Source: an uncultured Selenomonas sp. (lineage in GTDB: Bacteria > Bacillota > Negativicutes > Selenomonadales > Selenomonadaceae). From it: 9,108 nt of DNA. The notes under the pieces were generated by a model that worked only from the letters and a program-made list of their open reading frames with translations, made no database searches and had not been told where the DNA came from. Positions within the stretch are counted from its first letter, which is position 1; each line of letters opens with the position of its first letter. This document shows positions 5,861 to 9,108 of this stretch, piece by piece. The stretch is from assembly GCA_905373085.1 (NCBI GenBank), contig CAJPRR010000093.1:1-9108 (forward strand), in the 5' to 3' direction. A program made the position numbers and the translations under genes.

Positions 5861-5872
5861 ACATAATTATGT
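5861..5872. promoter_or_regulatory. Perfect 12-bp palindrome, likely hicAB operator
   Basis: ACATAATTATGT is a perfect palindrome between the sstT terminator and hicA. It overlaps a weak extended -10 candidate (TGT-TATCCT, 5870-5878). HicB antitoxins with a DNA-binding C-terminal domain commonly repress their own operon by binding palindromes at the promoter. The position fits such an operator; binding is inferred. Confidence 0.5.
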
Positions 5873-5901
5873 TATCCTGTAAGGAAGGAGCGTGTGTGAC
5901 G

Positions 5902-6090
5902 ATGACCCCGAAAGAAGCAGAAAATCTCATCATGCGAGATGGCTGGCGCTTGGAAAATATCCAAGGATCGCATCATCAATATACGCATCCTTGCAAGCCT
6001 GGAAAAGTAACTATCCCTTTTCATACAAAACCAAAGGATCTGACGAAGCGAACCCTTCATTCCATCCTGCGACAAGCTGGATTGAAATGA
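5902..6090 (+). CDS. hicA: HicA family mRNA interferase toxin
   Basis: This small toxin of 62 aa has a double-stranded-RNA-binding-like fold and cleaves mRNA independently of ribosome position when free of HicB. The sequence shows the family pattern: MTPKEAENLIMRDGWRLENI, then G22-S-H-H-Q with the catalytic histidine, a lysine-rich VTIPF strand and the closing TLHSILRQAGLK. The ATG at 5902 lies 11 bases from AGGAG (5886-5890). An in-frame GTG at 5896 lies 5 bases from the same SD and could instead be the start, adding two residues. A longer in-frame extension upstream through the terminator is not credible. It forms an operon with hicB, 19 bases downstream. Toxin first and antitoxin second is the usual HicAB order. 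Confidence 0.93.
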   Translation: MTPKEAENLIMRDGWRLENIQGSHHQYTHPCKPGKVTIPFHTKPKDLTKRTLHSILRQAGLK

Positions 6091-6109
6091 GAGAAAACGA
6101 GGTGCTTTC

Positions 6110-6544
6110 ATGCTCACGATTTATCCGGCAATTTTCTATCAGCAAAAAAATGGCAGCTATTCTGTCATCTTTCCCGACCTGCATCACCTTGCCACCGAGG
6201 GCAAAAATATGGAAGAAGCCATGTCCATGGCTGTTGACTGCCTGGCGGGATATATTCACACGGCGCAAAAAGACGGCTCTGCCATTCCTGCGCCCACACC
6301 AATAGATAGGCTGGATCCCCACATTGAAGATGAACCTGACGAAGACTATTCTGAGGAAATTTCCCGCTTCATCACACTCGTGTCCGTCAATGTCGAAGAA
6401 TACGCCCGCCTGCATTTCAACAAATCTATAAAGAAAACCATCTCGATTCCACAATGGATGAACGATTTGGCCGTCGCCAACAACATCAACTTTTCCCAGA
6501 CCTTGCAAAACGGCTTGCGGCAAGAATTGGGTCTGACCTCATAA
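6110..6544 (+). CDS. hicB: HicB family antitoxin
   Basis: This 144-aa antitoxin is expected to bind HicA and mask its active site. Residues 3-60 show the partial RNase H-like HicB fold, with YPAIFYQ, GSYSVIFPDL and the T-E-G-x-x-x-E-E-A helix start. A variable acidic linker (about 66-85, rich in D and E) follows. The C-terminal part (about 108-142: KKTISIPQWMNDLAVANNIN, then FSQTLQNGLRQELG) looks like a ribbon-helix-helix DNA-binding domain, which supports self-regulation at the palindrome upstream of hicA. The start ATG is preceded by GAGG with close spacing. Length and domain order are normal for the two-domain HicB type. The operon is flanked by two hairpins, so it is a self-contained module. 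Confidence 0.92.
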   Translation: MLTIYPAIFYQQKNGSYSVIFPDLHHLATEGKNMEEAMSMAVDCLAGYIHTAQKDGSAIPAPTPIDRLDPHIEDEPDEDYSEEISRFITLVSVNVEEYARLHFNKSIKKTISIPQWMNDLAVANNINFSQTLQNGLRQELGLTS

Positions 6545-6555
6545 GCTACAGGAAC

Positions 6556-6614
6556 AAATAAAGAAGGCTGCTGCATGAAGCTGTATTCGCTTCATAGAGC
6601 AGCCTTCTTTATTT
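6556..6614. terminator. Bidirectional hairpin terminator between hicB and the membrane protein gene
   Basis: The outer stem has 17 perfect base pairs (arms 6556-6572 and 6598-6614). A 7-bp inner stem follows after a short mismatch (arms 6575-6581 and 6589-6595), with a seven-base loop. The outer arms are A-rich on one side and T-rich on the other, ending CTTTATTT on both strands, so it can stop transcripts from both sides. It starts 12 bases after the hicB stop and ends 3 bases from the stop of the convergent gene. Confidence 0.85.
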
Positions 6615-6616
6615 CA

Positions 6617-8265
6617 TTATCTTTCCACACGAATATCCTTGATGCCATAATACTTGCAGAGGCCGTCCTTCGTCACGCCGTTGTCAAAGTCGACGAAGAA
6701 GACGTGGCGCAGGGCGCGATTTTTCAAAAGGATCGGCTTCATATAGGCGATCTCCTCGCCGTTTTCTGCTGCCTGCTTGACGATGGCAAGGCGCACGTCA
6801 TTCTCCTGCTGCATAGCCGCCGTGATGAGGAGCGCCGCCGTCATCGTAAAGGCGCAAATGGCTAGAGATGCCGCAAGGAGCGTCTTCTTCGCGCGATTCT
6901 GCAGGCAGTCGCGGACGAGGGGATCGCGCAGCACGGCGCAGGCGGCGACGAGGATCATGGCGACGGAGCTGAAAGTCGCCCGCGCCGGAAATGTCGGCGC
7001 GGCAATCATGACGAAGTTGTTGAAAAGCGCCAATGCGATGAGAAACGCCGCGTACCGTGCTGCAGGAAAAGCACGGAGCACGCTGCGCCACGGAATCGTC
7101 CGAGCGCCGGCAAGCGTTTCATGCGAGAAGCCCAAAGCACGCTTCAGGAGACTGTAGAAGAAGAAAAGCACGAGCCAATAGATCGCCATCTCCTCGAATC
7201 CCGCCATGACATGGGAAAAGCGCTCGACGGTGCGCGGCCTGTCAAGCCCCAGAGGTGCGAGCACGTGCGCGACGAGAAAATCGCGCAGCGCATCGGCAAG
7301 GAAACTGCCGTTGAAATAGGAAATGACGAGCAGCACGATGACGACGAGGCAGAGAATCCTGCCCCAGCCGAAAGCCTGCCCGGAAGATTCCGCCTTCTTG
7401 CCGCCAGCCCTTGCACCCTCCGCAAGATGCAGCCGATAGATTCGTCCCGCGACGAGCAGCAGCAAGATGACGGGCAGGAGATAAAGCACCATCTCGCCAT
7501 TGCCCGCAAACTGGTTGCCGATGTGGATGAGAATCCCCTTGTCGTTTCCCTGCGCGTCGTAGCGCACAAAATTGCCGGGCGCCGCCACGAGCAGCACGAG
7601 TCCTGCGAGTGCGCCGAAGGCGGCATCGCCCCCTTGCGCTTCGCCTGCCACGAAAGCCCCGCCGCCAGAACGAACACCGTCACGGCAAGGTTCTCCACCG
7701 ACCAGCCCGCGAGGACGCCGAGCGCGAACATCGGCGCGATGAGCCAATGTCTTGCAAGCGTATCTCCCTTATCAATTGTTTTGAAATGAAGATTGTACGG
7801 CACAAGGAAGAGGGCGACGATCACCCCCGTCCACAAGTAGACGGCAGCGCCGCATTTCCAAACAGCCACCTCGCCAAAATGCGGGAACGAGAGCCAGGCA
7901 AGAATCCCCATGGCGGCAAAAATGCCCGGCTGCTGCCAGAATCGCCCATCGCGCCGCGCATGGATCGTCAGCAGCACGACGAACACAAGGAACATCAGGG
8001 CGTTGGCAACGTCGAAGATCCCTTTGCCCAAGAGGAGAAAGACGTCGAGAAAGAAGAATGCCGGCATGCGCCCGCCATGCAGCAGGTAATGACGCTGCAA
8101 GGATTCTAAGATATCTGAAAGGGAAGCGATGTGCCGCCCCGTCTGCCAGATCATCGAATAGTCATAATCGTCGCGATGCAGCGGCATGAGATGATTGAGC
8201 GCATACATCAGCGCAAAGATTCCCGCCGCCACAAGAATCGTCTGCCAGACTCTTCCCCTCGTCAT
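6617..8265 (-). pseudogene. DUF6056-like polytopic membrane protein, frameshifted
   Basis: Two overlapping frames together make one protein. The first runs from the ATG at 8265 and is membrane-protein-like for about 212 residues, then turns into low-complexity text that ends at 7144. The second carries on from about 7630 to the stop at 6617. Adding one G to the G5 run at 7629-7633 joins them as KRKGGDAAFGALAGL, giving about 549 aa. Marks of the DUF6056 type: HRDDYDYS (30-37), HGGRMPAFF, VWKCGAAVYLW (135-145), GWSVENL (187-193) and, after the shift, VAAPGNFVRYD. Many hydrophobic segments and a soluble C-terminal tail (VFFVDFDNG to IRVER) follow. The start overlaps the deacetylase stop as ATGA. 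The role is probably in envelope glycan or lipid-linked sugar metabolism; substrate unknown. The family name is from memory and moderately sure. Confidence 0.75.
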
Positions 8266-9107
8266 GCAATCCTTCCTCCCAACGCCTGAAAGTTCACGAT
8301 TTCAACGCCCTCCTCTTTTGCCAGCTTCGCGACCTTAGGCGAGAGGATCGCGCCAAGCTCCGCTTCGAAGTCGTGCTGCCAGCCCGAGTCGCGCACGATT
8401 TCCTCGTTCGCCGTGCCCGGGTGCATCATGACTTCGGTTGTGCCCTCTCGAAGGTTCTTGATCGCATAAAGCAGCTCCGCCTCATCGACGGCCTCGCCCG
8501 CGACGATGCCCGCGAAATGATCGGGCACGAAAAGCCCGGCCTTCTTCGCAAGGCTCGCGGCGTTCCTCGCAAGAAGCGCGAGTCCGACGCGGCCTGCGAA
8601 CTGGCCGACGCCGCCGAACTTCCCGGCAAAGAGCGGCGCGAACGGCGCACGAAGCGCGGAAATCCCCGCCTCACGGCAAAGCCCGATGACGATCTCGATG
8701 ATTCCCGGCAGGACGTGCATGTGCTGATGGCTGTCGGCATGATCGAGGGAAAGTCCCGCCGCCTCAAACTTTTTGAGCTGCGCGGCAAGCTCGGCACGCA
8801 CCTCCGCAAGGCGCACGCCGCCCTTCGCATAGCGCTTGGAAAAAGCGCCGTAGTTCGGCAAAAAGACGCCGCTTTCATCGACGAGCGACGGAATCTCCGC
8901 GGGCGCCAGGACGGGAACGCCGTCGACCAGCGTGAAGTGTATGCCGAGGCCGAGCTTCGGCATACGGCGCACGCGCTCCGCCGCGTCCTCGAACGCCGCA
9001 GCGCCCGCCATCAGCGTCGCCGAACGCAGCACGCCCGTCTCGACGCCCTTTTCCACCGCCTCATTGATGCGCACATGGCGGCCGAAATCATCGGCATTGA
9101 CGATCAT
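8262..9107 (-). CDS. YdjC/ChbG/HpnK-type carbohydrate deacetylase
   Basis: This metal-dependent deacetylase of the YdjC superfamily removes N-acetyl groups from sugar substrates (diacetylchitobiose for ChbG, a hopanoid-linked step for HpnK). The first ATG in the window is at 9107, giving 281 aa. Many family members begin a few residues earlier, so the true start may lie beyond the edge. Motifs: V-N-A-D6-D7-F-G, GIHFTL with His57, DSHQHMH (125-131) with His127/129/131 as metal ligands, and MMHPG (227-231). The segment LVDGVPVLAPAEIPSLVDES resembles HpnK more than ChbG. Its stop overlaps the next start (ATGA), and the SD of that gene (GGGAGGAAGG) lies within its codons, so the two are probably translationally coupled. 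No hopanoid genes are visible here, so the substrate is not settled. Confidence 0.9.
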   Translation of the reverse strand: MIVNADDFGRHVRINEAVEKGVETGVLRSATLMAGAAAFEDAAERVRRMPKLGLGIHFTLVDGVPVLAPAEIPSLVDESGVFLPNYGAFSKRYAKGGVRLAEVRAELAAQLKKFEAAGLSLDHADSHQHMHVLPGIIEIVIGLCREAGISALRAPFAPLFAGKFGGVGQFAGRVGLALLARNAASLAKKAGLFVPDHFAGIVAGEAVDEAELLYAIKNLREGTTEVMMHPGTANEEIVRDSGWQHDFEAELGAILSPKVAKLAKEEGVEIVNFQALGGRIA

Positions 9108-9108
9108 C

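Noticed and set aside
4415..5866. 483-codon plus-strand frame overlapping sstT in another frame
   Set aside because: Arg/His-rich text typical of a shifted G+C-rich gene; sstT in the other frame matches its family from end to end.
7620..7640. Programmed -1 frameshift joining the two DUF6056 halves
   Set aside because: The in-frame codons AAG GGG GCG do not form a proper X-XXY-YYZ slippery site, and no stimulatory stem is evident. A one-base loss or sequencing error is simpler.
7121..8109. Plus-strand frames opposite the DUF6056-like gene
   Set aside because: Shadow frames; the minus strand shows clear membrane segments and motifs.

Overview
The window reads as a bacterial chromosome segment, most likely from a Negativicutes organism of the Selenomonas type. 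That placement is inferred from the flavour of the proteins, the strong Shine-Dalgarno (SD) sites, the extended -10 promoters and the G+C-rich coding; no taxonomic marker is present. The transport and envelope genes are clearly G+C-rich, while the rpn and hicAB genes look less so, which suggests a core backbone with inserted accessory modules.

Left part (1-1881): two tandem minus-strand copies of an rpn gene (Rpn family, PD-(D/E)XK nuclease fold). Copy A runs off the left edge; copy B is complete at 286 aa. They are close paralogues that differ mainly in the length of a tetrapeptide array near the C terminus (8 units against 2). Both keep an identical internal SD and in-frame ATG that would make a separate short C-terminal protein. 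This is the layout described for Rpn genes-within-genes toxin-antitoxin and antiphage systems, and it is the most interesting part of the window.

Centre (1891-5856): an OPT-family oligopeptide transporter on the minus strand and a SstT-type Na+/serine-threonine symporter on the plus strand diverge from a roughly 590-base intergenic region. That region holds both promoters, a leader for sstT, two small inverted repeats and one doubtful micro-ORF. Each transporter gene is followed by a hairpin terminator. Together they point to peptide and amino-acid uptake.

Right-centre (5861-6614): a compact hicA-hicB toxin-antitoxin operon with a perfect 12-bp palindrome just upstream, closed by a long hairpin that also serves the convergent gene.

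Right part (6617-9107): a minus-strand pair in which a YdjC/ChbG/HpnK-type carbohydrate deacetylase is joined by an ATGA overlap to a polytopic DUF6056-like membrane protein. The membrane protein gene is broken by an apparent one-base loss in a G5 run. The pair is probably involved in envelope glycan or glycolipid metabolism, but the substrate is unknown.
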